A stretch of 64,000 nt of DNA from Liolophura sinensis (Eukaryota > Mollusca > Polyplacophora > Chitonida > Chitonidae): the NCBI RefSeq assembly GCF_032854445.1, contig NC_088305.1:11207717-11271716 (forward strand), written 5' to 3'. The notes under the pieces were generated by a model. It worked only from the letters and a program-made list of their open reading frames with translations. It made no database searches and was not told the DNA's origin. Shown piece by piece: positions 34,975 to 47,231 of this stretch. Both the position numbers and the translations under genes were made by a program. The stretch's first letter is position 1, and every line of letters begins with the position of its first letter.

Positions 34975-35135
34975 ACTCCCACTTCCATTATGCTGGTATG
35001 TGGGAAGGTCTGCCATAGACCTGCGGAGTTTTAGTCTCTGCCCGGTTTCCTCCCACCACAGGGCTGGTCCCCGTCGTATAAGTGAAGTATTCTTGAGTAC
35101 GGAATAAAATACCAATCAAATAAGTAAATCAATCC
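34975..35135 (+). mobile_element. S2 SINE, 5'-truncated
   Basis: TGGGAAGGTCTGCCATAGAC, GCCCGGTTTCCTCCCACCAC, GTCGTATAAGTGAAGTATTC and the AATCAAATAAGTAAA tail identify the 3' two thirds of S2. Confidence 0.8.
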
Positions 35136-36157
35136 TTGCCGCTCACGAATCTTGAATACTTTGATGTTAATTCACTACCTTAGCGTATGAAATTATTAAC
35201 TCACTATCTTGTGGTTTTACATTAATCAGGAAACAGTGTGTTAGCCAGAATTTGGCAACCTCGCTCAATGTACCCCCCCTTCCCCTTCCAGTACATCTTG
35301 GTTCAATATATAGGTGGATAATGGATAGTAGGTGAATGCACACATTACCTTTTCAAACGCTGAGTTACATTTACAGATAAACATTTCTTAAATATGTGTA
35401 TGAATATCAAGACATAAGCTATAAGTCTCCTGACCCAATTAGTTTTCCGTCCTATGTATAATTAACCCGACTCAGCACATCAGCAGTCTCACAAGTTCAG
35501 GCAGGTTTAGACGAAATATTAAATGTTGAGATTGCTGCAAGCTAACGCTGCTAAAAGACCACACTTTACAGTAGCAGCTAGCAGCGCCATTGAGCCGCCA
35601 GGCCCTACTATGCATGTTGTATATTCAACAAATACTGTAAACCCACACCGTTTAAGGGAGTCTCACACGAATCAAGTTTCAGCTAGTAAGTACTACCTGC
35701 GGTCACAGATGTTTTGGCCCTACCCAAAACTTTTCGTCCGCTGGAGATTGGAGACAACTGGCAGCTATGGACTTAAACCAACTGTGAGCATTCTCACACC
35801 AAATGAATATATACATCACAATATACTCACAAATGACTTGCTCTGGCTCACTAGCCGAAACTTGCTTCGTGTGAGACCCTCTTTATTTGCATTATGTTTT
35901 GCGAGAGCCCCCAACCTGTCACGTCCAAACCTGTGTAAACTTGTGAGGCTAATTTAGCTTATTAATGTTCAAATGGGGACAACAGTAAAGCAACGTGATT
36001 TACAATGATAGTTACCAAAAAATTGAGTTATGTTTTAAGGAGGTGCCATCAAAAATTCCAGATGGTTATGTAAAAACCAGGCGGGGGCTGTATCCTATGC
36101 ACTTTATATTCCGTAGGCTCACAAATTATTATCATTCATTTGTGCTTTATCTTCCAG

Positions 36158-39100
36158 ACATCAAGAAAAACTACCACAGTACCTGGATTAGAGGCCTCTA
36201 ATCAAGAGTGAGTATGTGAGACTGAATGTCCTGATGACATACTTTACCGGTGCAACAAGCTTTTGCCCTGTGCCACCAGATTGAAATCAAGTACAGGGCG
36301 AAACAGTACCGTTTTGAAATCAATTGATATTTCAATCCCCACAGAGTGATGAAATTGACAAACCATGAGATGATTCAGTATGATTTAATGCTGTGAAATA
36401 TATTAAATTCCATTTATAGACATTATGAAATAACATAATAGTGGATAAATTCAGGAAACAATGGTTTACATGGATAAAAACATGAATATTTCATGATATG
36501 CTGGCTGCCATAGGTGAAATATTTTTGAGTACGACGTATCACTCCAATTGAATAAATAAATTGAAAATAAAAATAAAAAGGAGTGAATGTCCAAACATTT
36601 TGACCCCTGTAGCACAATATGGTGAAGACTGTGTACTTACATGACCTCAGTTTGTTTAATCTAAGTTCTGAAGTGAAGGAATATATAAAGAAACTTTTTG
36701 GAATGATGTCAGTATTTTTTTGCAAATGTATCAGAAATGTGAATGTTAGGATTAAACTGCTATCAATAGTAAGGAAAGAAGCCATTTTGCAGAATTATGA
36801 AGGATGAAAAAATTAGGTTTTGGTTTTATTGCTTGCTTGGGTGAAACACTGTTTGAATTGACATGACACCCCAGTTAGTCCTGTTATACTGACACCAGGC
36901 CAACTAGTCCTGTTTCCTTTCTCTAACCACTCAGTGCTGAGCGCCAAGCAAGGCAGCAACAAGTACCATATGTAGTCTTTTTCATATAACCCGACCCAGG
37001 TTTCATCCTGGGTGTCCTGACTATGAGGCAGACGCTCTAACCATTTGGTTCTGTTATGCCATGAGGCCTCTGCAGCTGAGGGGATTAGCACAGCCCAATG
37101 GCCCAGGAGCCTCCCACCAATGCAATTGCTGCGAGTTCAAGTCCAGCTCATGCTGGCTTCGTCTACGGCCGTGACTGGGAAGGTCTGGCAGTAACTTGCT
37201 GATGGTCGTGGGTTTCCCTCGGACTCTCCCCTTTTTCCTCCCGCCATAATACTGGCTGCCATAGTATAAGTGAAATATTCTTGAGTACAGCATAAAACAC
37301 CAATCAAATGAATAAATCTATTCTGACATGTTTTAGAACGGGAAATGTTCCGCATATCGAGCGAGCGGGCAGTTTGCAGGAGTTCCTTGTTGACCTCCAC
37401 GGTCAGTATGGCTCCATCGCTTCCTTCTGGATAGGACAGAAGCTGGTGGTCAGTGTAGCCAGCCCCAAACTCTTCAAGGAACAGCAGGCCGTCTTCGACA
37501 GACCAGGTGAGACATAAATGTAAAACACCATAACATAGAGAGTAAAACCAGAGCAGTAACGACAATGCCACAGGCGAAATACAACCGGGGACCCCTTTCA
37601 CAAAACATGGAAAATCAGATTTCTTGGAACCTTTTTTCGTAAAGGGGAGGAAACTCTGCAAAAATTTGGTGAAAGTGGGCGCTGTTTTCAATATCCAACA
37701 GAGTTTTATTCTAAACTGTTTGTCTAAATGCTTAAATAGTAGCAAATTGGACGGATCCTGACATGGTGGATTAAGAAGAGTTCGCTAAATGAAGTATGCA
37801 GCGATGTTAACTGCAATGTATTAGATGTCACTTGTTTAGAATCATTCAAGCTTCAATATTGTCATCACATTTCATATACAAACACATCAAAACAACAGAT
37901 CTACTGCAGCGCATTTCCTGGTTTTCAAGTTTTCCCTAACTGACAATTCCTCTACAAAATGACGTTGCCACTTTACAGTATGGTAGGGCTACTTGCCTAT
38001 CTTTTAACTTGGCACTATTTGGGGATAGTCATAATTAGCAGCAAACTGTCATCATTTTTAGCTCACCTTGCAAAATAAGGAGAGGTATAGTGAGAGGGGG
38101 ATCAGGCCGTCAGTGGTGGCGGTGTCCAGTTTGGTTAAAGTTGTTGGCCAATCATAGGGTTGCAGTGGCCACCCATAGTACACAATCATCGGTAGCGATT
38201 TGCACTTGAAAAACCAGGGAAATCTTTCACCTCATAGCTAAAAATTTTGCTTAGCTATTCGCAGGGTTGCAGATGCTTTCCATAGTACATGGATTTCCAA
38301 AAGTACTTCAAGATTTGCATATCAAAGACCTCTGTGCTTAAATTGTGCACTAACTCCCCAAAGCGTTTTTTACCATCACAATGTGAACAAAGTACGAGGC
38401 TAAACGAAACACAGATAGATCGATGGAAATTGGGTGAAAGCGTTTTTGTGGCTTCTCCATTTATTTCTGTACAAGTTCATGTCGAAACAAGTAGATGAGG
38501 AGTGTAAGAAAGGACAAGAACAAGACAGGCCATCAAGGTGAATCGAAGAGATTCTCATTAAGATGGTGTTTCACAATGATTTACAACCCCATAACATATG
38601 CAATCACTGCTGCAATCCTTACACATGTGATAAACAGTCATAGCTGTGACAGTGTAATAATTTTGGCTTTTCTTGCTGATTTAATGTTCAGATTTTATCA
38701 CTATATAATTAGAGAATAATGTGTATGGCAGTGTCAATCATTCTATGTTTGTTGGTTTGGAGGTCAATATTTGCCTACTTTACACGTACATGCACCCTAA
38801 GGATTCCTCCGTCGTCATATGACTGAAAAATTGTTGAGTACGACGTTAAACCCCAAGCACTCACTCACTCTAATTAGTTTTCTGTAGTTTGAAAAGTTAC
38901 ATATATGTATATTCACATCGAATAGCAGTAGGTTTTATTTACATAATCAACATTTTAAATATAAAAAATATTGTTAGTCTAAAATCTATTTTGTCTTTGG
39001 CAATTTCCGTAAAATCAGTGTACAAAATTACGAGATGTTACTGCTTTTCATGTAATGGAGCTAATAAGACTGTTAGTTATTGTTTTTCAGTGGAGCTAAT

Positions 39101-42100
39101 GAGATTGTTTCGGCCCCTGTTTGGATCAAGTAGTATCCCCTTCACAAACAAGGCAGATGGCCAAACACGACGGACCAAGTACGACAAAGTCTTTACAAGA
39201 AGCGCCTTCAAGAACAGCTATGCCATTTTCCACAAGGTATTGGGCATTTTTTTATGTCTACTGGCAATGTTTTAACGTAAAAAGTTTATCTTTCAGTTTT
39301 TTGGGGTTTTTTTTTTGTGGTCTGCGAGATGCGACCTCAATCCTGTCCTGTTTACAGTCCCATATGTAGCGCATGTCAGACACGGAAATGTTCTTGTCAG
39401 TAACTTGTCAAAGGTCGATGGTTTAAACCTGGTCTTCCAGGTTGCTTCACATGTAAAACTGACTACCTATGTGTGTATGAAGTAAATTCTTGAACAATTA
39501 AGTGAATAAGGAAATATGTGTTGAGGAGATAAGACATTGATTCTAGGATGTCTGTAAAGCTATTCATACGCAGTATTAAAATCTTTTGCTATTTGTGTGT
39601 GTGTTTTCTTTCCTTTTTTTTTTTTTAAACATTTTATTAGTATTTGTTACGGGTACTTTCTAAAATTTGAATTTATTTTTTCCTGGGCAGTATGTGAAAA
39701 AATTTGTCCTTTAAAACAAAGACAAAATTTGTGCTAGACCTGCTGGTGGTTTTATTTATTGAAAAAAAAAAAAAATCATTAATTTATGACTGTTTAATGT
39801 CCATTCAGTTTTTATATGCTTATATATGTTCCACGATTTTGAGTAATTTTTCTTTTGGTTTTGAGGGTTAAAACGTGATCAGGTCTGAATATATGTTGGG
39901 ATGTTTGTCATTATCCCCCATAACTGCCGAATTGGGAGGGTGTATTTGCTTTAGTAAACGCTTCAAGGAGCATCTAGGTATTATGTTTGCATTATGTTTA
40001 GGTTTCCGCAGACTTGTCCACCAAATGGTCGACAATGTCAGATGAGCAGCACATCCCGCTGACTCGGCACATGTTGGCACTCTCCTTCAAGATCCTCATG
40101 TGGACGCTGGTCGGAGACTACTTCAAAGACGACAAGAAACTTCTGGAATTCAGGAAGAATTTTGATGTGGTATGTAACATATCAAACAGTTTGAAACTTT
40201 TGATTTTGCTTTCAATTCTGCATTATTCCCAGCTTTACTCTCATCCATGTTGATTTTGTTTGACTTTTGAGTTATCCCCCCTTATTCTGCTTCATTTTGA
40301 TCTGGTTTGACTTCTGAGTTATCCCCCCTTATACCCTCTCTGTAGATCAACGCACTTAACAGACACGTCTCTTCCTGTTGCTTTTGTGTATATTAACATT
40401 GTGGTGTACATGTTTATTTTCCAGTAAAGGTGAAATATGAATGTACATTTCAAAGTAAACTAAAATATGATTGGTTACCAGAAATTGTGAGAGATATTTA
40501 AATTGGACTGAACAGAGTTCCCACTTATTCTCCATTTGTAAAACAGAGCACTTTTCCCTCAATCACCGTGTGTAGACCCAAATGCTTTATGTGAACTTGT
40601 TCTCTGTTAATTTCTGTTTCAGTGCTGGTCCATCACAGAGGAGTCTTTGCTTGCTGAGAGCTTCCCAGAAGAGGGCAGTCAACAGTTCAAGAGGTTCAGT
40701 CAAGGTAAAATTAGCAAATAACCCCGTCGTATTTTCTGATTTTCTGTCATTTGTTGGTAATTTTGCTTTGAATTCCGAGTTGCTATTACGCTCACAATTA
40801 GAGTGACAATACTTCACCCTGCATCAGTTCATTCTAGCGACGGATAAACATAGGCACATTTTCCGTTAAAACAGCTCGGTTACCCAGTTGTCAGAGAAGC
40901 AATGAAAGGGTCAAAATGCCGTGGAGACAAGGAAAAACGATAGATGAAATATTATTGGATGGTGTATGTCTTGTGATCCAATGCAACAACATTCTTGACT
41001 CCACATGTGAGCTGGATAATCGAACTGTGAAGGAGATTAAAATGAAATTCGAACAGTAGTAAACTGAAAGCTTTTCAGATAGCAGATCTGGCCAATACGG
41101 CGTGAGAGAAGATAGGCTTGAGTGTTTACCCACTGGCAGGGGAAAGTCACTCTGCTCCATTGCTCTCACTGACATGGAAATGACCTATTTTATGGTGGTT
41201 TCCCCCGGTTTCCTCCCACCATAATGCTGGCCACTGTCGTATAAGTGAAATGTTCTTGAGTACGGCTTAAACCACCAATCAAATAAATAAAAAATATTTT
41301 ATGAAGATTAACACAACTCGCCAAACTTTGACCTGTAGACGGAAACAAGGTGAGAGCGAGTTTTCAATCGTCATACACAGCCAGGTCTGCTTTCAGAATT
41401 CTTCCACTCACAAACACAGAAGTGATAAAATATTTTGCATCATGTGAAACAAAATTATTTTATTATAAATGTAAATAAATCAGACTGTAATTATTGAAAC
41501 TTTTCAGCAAAATCTGCCCTCCATGACACTCTCAAGGATGTCCTTCAGAAACAGAGGTCACGTCCCCGTGGCAACGACCTGATGTTTGTTGACATGGTAA
41601 CGCTGGCGGGGATCTCAGAGGACACACAAGTAGAAGATCTGCTGACATTTATAGTTTGGGGAGTTCACAAGATGGCCTTCAGTATGTATAATATCTGGTG
41701 GTACGAATATACCTATGTTTTCAGTGAAAGTGAAGGATGTTAGTTTCAGTTTGTCATTCTCTCTTGGCCAGTCTTTAACACTAGTATCTGTGCAACAACT
41801 AGAAACTTAAAATCTCAAGAGAAGTAAATGTCACTTGCACAGAGGGATTGTAACTACAGTCATTTGTAAACCTTACAATTGAGTTTACAATCAGTTGTTA
41901 ATGCTGTCCATAGGTGTAAAACCCAAATAATGATAAAACTGTTCATACTGAAACACCTAAGTGTAAAACCCTAATAATGATAATGCTGTTTATACTGAAG
42001 CCCTAAGTGTAAAACCCAAATAATGACAATGCTGTTTATACTGAAACCCATAAGTGTAAAACCCAAATAATGATAAAACTTTTCATACTGAAACACCTAA

Positions 42101-44871
42101 GTGTAAAACCCTAATAATGATAATGCTGTTTATACTGAAGCCCTAAGTGTAAAACCCAAATAATGACAATGCTGTTTATACTGAAACCCATAAGTGTAAA
42201 ACCCAAATAATGATAAAACTGTTCATACTGAAACACCTAAGTGTAAAACCCTAATAATTATGATGCTGTTTATACTGAAGCCCTAAGTGTAAAACCCAAA
42301 TAATGATAAAACTGTTTATACTGAAACCCATAAGTGTAAAACCCAAATAATGATAAAACTGTTTATACTGAAACACCTAAGTGTAAAACCCTAATAATGA
42401 TAATGCTGTTTATACTGAAGCCCAAAGTGTAAAACCCAAATAATGATAACACTTTTTATACTGAAAACCACCAAGTGTAAGACCAACATAATGATAAAAA
42501 TTTTCTGACATCAACCAAATTTGCTCTCTGGCACAAAATTCTGTTTTGCTCTCTAGTGCTCAGTTGGGCGCTCTACTTCCTGGCCACGCACCCAGACGTT
42601 CAGCAGAAGCTTGTGAAGGAAATATCGACAGCTTTGGGAGAGTCAGAAGTGAATGAAAACAATGTAGACAAGCTCAGGTGAGAAACGCTAGAGCGTGTAA
42701 GTTGAGTGGACACATCGGGGCAGGCATTGGCACAAAGGTTAAATTTGGTTTGCTTTTTCAATCAGGTTTCGAAGTAGTAGGCCATCAAGCAAATCAGTCA
42801 CAATTTAGGCCACACCAATTGTATTTGTTGTTTTACAGGTAGAATAAATTTTTTTTCAGCATTTGAAGAGAGTATAGAAATAACATTTGAAAATCATTTG
42901 TGGATTGTAGACTCAACAATTTTTGGGCCAATCAGCTGTAGGGAGAGTGAGACTTTAGCCAAATGATCAGTTGCTCCTTTAATCTGGTTACGAGTTTCTT
43001 TTGGATATTTTGTTTGATGTTTTAGATACCTGCGGCAGGTGTTGGATGAGACGCTCAGGTGCTCTGCACTTTCCCCTTGGTCAGCCAGGGTGCAGGATTT
43101 TGATACAGAGCTGGAAGGGCATAAGATTCCTAAAAATGTAAGTACACCTCAGTGTCATTATTATGCTATAATCGGAAAATGCCTGGTTTTATCTCCAGCT
43201 TAGGGCTGGATGGGTGATCTCCCATGTTCTAGGGAAAGCAGTTAACACTTGGGCGTGGTATGAGTTTGCGGGGCTGGGGAAAGAAAGGTCGTTGCGCGTG
43301 AAGAGCAGTTGCACGAGAAAGGCGAGGTCTGAGGGGTAATGTAGGCTGCTGGATGCGAGGAGTGTGGGGAATTGGGGGAATTTTCAAGACATTCAGTCCA
43401 GACCCACTCACTTTTGCCAGTAGGGGTTCTAGCCATGATGCACAGGAGTGTGTAACGGCGAGCCTGTCCCTGGTTACTGTTCATTGTATGTAATCACCAT
43501 TTGCTACTGCTGCATCGGCCGGGAATTAGAACAGCCACTCTTGTTTACACTTCTAAGCAAACCTGAAAAGAACTGTCAGAATCATGTAAAAAATGAGTAA
43601 CTTTTTCACGGACATAATTTAGGCCATTTACTATGTTTCAGTAAATTTTAAGCCAACACTTGATTTTCCTTCTCTCTTCCCAAGACCCCAGTGATCCATG
43701 CCCTAGGGGTGGTGCTCCAGGGAGACACATGGTGGGCAGAGCCTAACAAGTAAGTAGTGTCCCTGCCTGGGTCAAGTACGCTTTTATTAGCTGTAAATGG
43801 CAAAGCTGATTTTTTAATGGTCGTTGGGTTTCTGCCTTCAAGATTTCACATCTGGAATGTAAATTAAGCCAACATGGTGGTACCTGGCCATTCAGTGAGC
43901 AAGGTTTGGTTATGTGGGTGTTGACTGAGCTAATTCCAGCTCTTTTCAGCATGCTGAGTGTTGTTTTCTTTACAGAGAGTGACCTACTTCACTGTGAAAG
44001 GCGAAAATGTAAACTTGTGTATTGCCTTTTAAAGACACCAACTCTTGCTAGTGTGATTTTGACATGGTATTATTTCAGTGAATTGCACAGTATTGTTTTT
44101 TTTTTCCCTCAATTTCATTGTTGTTTTATGTTTATCTGTTTATTTATTTGATTGGTGTTTTATGCCGTACTTAAGAATATTTCACTTATACAATGGTGAT
44201 CAGCATTATGGTGGGAGTAAACCGGGCGGAGCGTGGAGGAAACCCATGACCATCCGCAGGTTGCTGGAATACGTTCCAACTTGTTGTTAGAGAAGAAGCT
44301 TGAACTCAAAGCGACCGCATTGGTGTGAGCCTCCTGAGCTATTACGCTGCGCTAGCACGCTAACCAACTGAGCCACGGAGGCTTCTTGTTGTTTTATGTT
44401 GTACATGTATTAATTATGCGGGTTAATTTTACGGGTGGAGAAAACTGACCTTGGATTTAACAATTGTTATTGAACAAGCTTCACACGTGGTTTTTCAGAT
44501 TAACATGTAGCCTTGGCAAGAACAATGGAGGCTGAAGGTACATGTATTTTCTCAAACCTTTTCAAGCTGTAGCTAATAATTTTTGCCAAAGTCGACTGTG
44601 AAAAGCTCAAAGTAATGTTGCCATGTACAGTGGCAGTAAGACTTTGTTTTTTTTAACTTATTGTATCTATAGGTTTGACCCAGACCGCTTCAGTTCTGAG
44701 AACACTAAGTCCCGTACTCTGTTGGCATTTTCCCCATTCGGGTTTGCCGGAAAGCGTACGTGCCCCGGTGCTCAGTTGGCGTACTTGGAGGCAACGTCTG
44801 TACTGGTGACCTTGCTGCGTCAACACAAGGTCAAGATGGTGGAGGGGCTAGTCATCAATCCTGTGTACTGA
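36158..44871 (+). CDS. Cytochrome P450, CYP20-like, exons 2-11, with premature stop in the last exon (copy B plus strand)
   Basis: Exons: 36158-36207, 37337-37506, 39091-39236, 40002-40169, 40623-40704, 41508-41681, 42557-42677, 43026-43137, 43685-43749, 44673-44871. All junctions keep frame. Exon 2 gives the VPGLEA hinge. Exon 3 has GSLQEFLVDLHGQYG and FWIGQKLVVSV, close to the same region of vertebrate CYP20A1. ETLR (K-helix), FDPDRF and FGFAGKRTCPG (haem loop) are present. The last exon stops at TGA 44869-44871, where copy A has GGA; the original stop would be 44923-44925, so 18 residues including WITVEKRK are lost. ATG at 41672-41674 replaces the I-helix Thr codon of copy A. Exon 1 with the membrane anchor was not found. 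The gene may be decaying or a damaged allele. Confidence 0.88.
36490..36565 (+). mobile_element. S2 SINE, 3' remnant
   Basis: ATGCTGGCTGCCATAGGTGA, ATTTTTGAGTACGACGTATC and AATTGAATAAATAAA are the last part of S2, worn, in intron 2 of the plus gene. Confidence 0.65.
36815..37070 (-). mobile_element. SINE family S3, tRNA-Met-like head, minus strand
   Basis: On the minus strand the head reads GGCCTCATGGCATAACAG, then TTAGAGCGTCTGCCTCATAG with a CTCAT anticodon-like loop and ATGAAACCTGGGTCGGG as B-box region. The body CTTGGCGCTCAGCACTGAG and GTGTCAGTATAACAGG parallels the S1 body, so S3 and S1 share a body with different tRNA-like heads. The tail is AAGCAAGCAATAAAACC. Confidence 0.6.
37071..37318 (+). 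mobile_element. S2 SINE ending 18 bp before exon 3 of the plus gene
   Basis: Near full length: GGGGATTAGCACAGCCCAAT at the head side, GCGAGTTCAAGTCC, GCTGATGGTCGTGGG, CATAAAACACCAATCAAATG, AATAAATC. The acceptor of exon 3 (TTCTGACATGTTTTAG, ends 37336) follows at once. Confidence 0.85.
38366..38578. other. Copy-B-specific ~210-bp insertion
   Basis: Copy A runs straight from AAAGCGT to TACAACCCC with about 17 bp between them; copy B has about 210 bp in that place. I see no SINE hallmarks or terminal repeats in it. It lies in intron 3 of the plus gene. Confidence 0.7.
38777..38873 (+). mobile_element. S1 SINE 3' remnant (copy B)
   Basis: Holds only ACACGTACATGCACCCTAAG through the ACTCACTCACTC tail. 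The 5' part and adjacent flank seen in copy A (640-1066) are deleted. Confidence 0.8.
41187..41290 (+). mobile_element. S2 SINE 3' fragment (copy B)
   Basis: Same fragment as 3505-3602: GGTTTCCTCCCACCATAATG, GTCGTATAAGTGAAATGTTC, AATCAAATAAATAAA. Confidence 0.75.
41910..42480. repeat. About 46-48-bp minisatellite, intron 7 of plus gene (copy B)
   Basis: Same units as 4230-4672 but about 130 bp longer, i.e. roughly three extra units. Ends about 75 bp before exon 8. Confidence 0.9.
44133..44385 (-). mobile_element. S2 SINE present only in copy B, with target-site duplication
   Basis: Full element on the minus strand: AACCAACTGAGCCACGGAGG at its 5' end region, GATTGGTGTTTTATGCCGTA at its 3' end. 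The direct repeat TTGTTGTTTTATGTT flanks it at 44118-44132 and 44386-44400. Copy A has a single TTGTTGTTTTATGTT at about 6281 with no element, a clean empty site. Confidence 0.92.
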
Positions 44872-45964
44872 ATCGTCACTCACCCAGGGGACGAAATCTG
44901 GATCACGGTAGAGAAACGAAAGTGACTGTAAAGTATCCCTGTCATACTCAGCATGACACGTCTTTACTTACATTCTATGATGGATGAGTAAAATGGGGTT
45001 CAAGGTCAAAAAGGAAGGTTCAAGGTCAATTAAGGTTAGCATTGAAGAATTACCAATGAAAGCCTAGTTACAAACACATCAGTCAACATCAAAAATGTTG
45101 AATGAAGATGGTGGTAAAATTGTTACAAGAAATTGTTAACCAGGTCAGATGTCAAAAGATGTGACATTGGTGAAGGAATAAAGGTAAAGGGTTGCTATCT
45201 CTGCTCGGCAAGTTGCTATTTTTCACTGTCCCAGCACTCAAGGACCATAGAACCGAAATATAAATCCTTTACAGACTAAAGCGTTTTTGAAGTCTAGACT
45301 TCTGGAACATCAGCAGAATGGTTTTGTTATCTGAGGATTTTTTATGTTTTTTTTGAGAGACTATGTTATGGCTGTATGTTTTAATTTTTAATATTCACTG
45401 ATGGCTTTTGAACATACAGTTGTATAGATAGATGTTTTTAGTTTAATTAAAGTGGAGTTATGTTCTCTTTCGAAAGAAGAAAACAGTTGTTCTAAATGAT
45501 CAAGGATGTTGATGGTTTATTAGCTCTGGGTGTTGGGGTGAAAGTGACAATCTTACAAAGTGTAGCAAATTCTTTTTTGTCTGTTATAAGATCTCATCTC
45601 TGTGACTGTATAAATACACATAGTCTGTCTTTATCTGGCTGTTCTATTGCAGGATCGTGAATAATTTTCGTTTGCTTTCACAGATGCAAAATGGTGCTTT
45701 TTTATGCTTGTTTTTATATTTAATGATAAAGAAATCTGTTAAATTTCACATGTACATTTAGATTACACAGATAGAGTGAATTTAAGTTTTGTTCAAAGTA
45801 AAAGATCATGTTTTGTTTTTTGTCTACACAGAATGGATACATGCAATATGACACAAAATTTGTTTCAAAGTAACACTAGGATACAGTTCATGTTTTACAA
45901 AATCTTGCTTCTCTATGTGGACTTCATGATGATAGGAATGATATTTAAGGTGCACTCAAATCAG

Positions 45965-46180
45965 GGAAAACCTGAAATATCAGGGGAATACCTGGAGTAT
46001 CAGCTAAATCCTGGAATATCAGAGAATACCTGGAATATCAGCTAAATCCTGGAATATCAGAGAATACCTGAAACATCAGCCAAATCCTGGAATATCCGCT
46101 AAATCCTGGAATATCAGAGAATACCTGGAATATCTGCCAAATCCTGGAATATCAGAAAATACCTGGAATATGAGGGAAAA
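45965..46180. repeat. 19-bp minisatellite (copy B)
   Basis: Same alternating AATATCAGAGAATACCTGG / AATATCAGCTAAATCCTGG units as at 8165-8400, with a few substitutions. Confidence 0.85.
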
Positions 46181-46974
46181 TCTAGAAGACAGTGAATTTA
46201 AGATTTTAATGGTTTGATCCTGGAAGATCAGGGAAATTTGAAGGCTGCTGTAGTAGCTAGTAGTGATTCTTAAAAGTAAAAGGGCTCAAAATTTCTTGAT
46301 CTATGCTGATATAGAATATAAAATTCAAATATACCCAGTACAAGAAATTTGTTGTGTGTTTTTAGTGAAGTTGTTTCAGAAATGCCAATGTAGTTCTTGT
46401 GTAAAACGCACCAGCATACATTTGGAGAGAATTTCTGAAAGTAGCTGATCATGGCATTGAATTTAATCGAAAAACATTCTGGAATTTTAGTAATAATCGA
46501 ATGGAAAGCCTTGGAATTTTCAAACCTTGTGGCTGTATGAGCCCTAGATATGTGGACAGAAGTGTATCTGATAACTTGCCAATCTCTCTCTAAGGCCTTT
46601 CGTGAATGTCATGCTGTGGTTAGACCCTGATTTTGCTCACATTTTGGGACCAATCCTATTTTATAAATTTCTGATGTTGTTGGTCGAAACATATGTCTCT
46701 GGAAATTGTAAAACACGGTCTTTGTTTTACACACTCCTGAAATTGTAAAACATGATGTTTTTTTTTACACATTTATTTATGTTCTCTGCTTTTCTCAGAC
46801 ATGGACTATTGATGCTGTGTGCTTTTTGTTTGGAGTGGGGGGGGGGGAGGAAGGGATTAACAAATTGTTACATCACATTAAATATATCTGTTCATTTCAA
46901 CAGGTCATTTTTGTCATTTTTTGCTGCATTCAGATTTAAGGCCTTTTTAACTGCTGCATGCTCTTGTTGGCGGG

Positions 46975-47222
46975 GGAGACTCAGTGGCTGAGTGGCTTTT
47001 AAAGTCGATAGCTTTTCAATCACAAGGACACATCAGGTGTGGGTTCAAACCTAGACATGGTCACTTCTGTTCTCACTGTTGTCGAGTTGTCGGTGACAGA
47101 TTGGTGGTCATTTCACGAGGACGTGTATATCTGCCTGTCACATAAGGGAAAATTGCCAGTAATTTGCCAAAGGTTGGTGGTTTATCTCAGGCAGGTTTCC
47201 TCCACGTGAAACAAAAATGGAT
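46975..47222 (+). mobile_element. S4 SINE-like element (copy B)
   Basis: Counterpart of 9335-9560 with TGGCTGAGTGGC head and GGGTTCAAACCT. It has about 28 bp (CATTTCACGAGGACGTGTAT region) that copy A lacks. Confidence 0.55.
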
Positions 47223-47231
47223 TGACATCAT

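Larger units (their letters stand above)
33941..36157. promoter_or_regulatory. Head-to-head intergenic region between the copy A minus gene and the copy B plus gene
   Basis: About 2.2 kb separate the start codon of the minus gene from the first recognised exon (exon 2) of the next plus gene, so promoters of both should lie here. I cannot point to a TATA box or binding site with confidence. It contains a possible first exon at 34425-34578, an S2 fragment and a 144-codon frame (35523-35957) with no resemblance I know. Exon 1 of the plus P450 gene was not found. Confidence 0.5.

Noticed and set aside
35523..35957. 144-codon plus-strand ORF in the divergent intergenic region
   Set aside because: No resemblance to any protein I know, no splice or promoter support, and composition like the flanks.
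36085..36157. Hydrophobic in-frame extension upstream of plus exon 2 (IIIIHLCFIFQ) as the missing membrane anchor
   Set aside because: It has no in-frame ATG before a TAA at 36071, and the pyrimidine-rich stretch ending in TTCCAG is better read as a splice acceptor.
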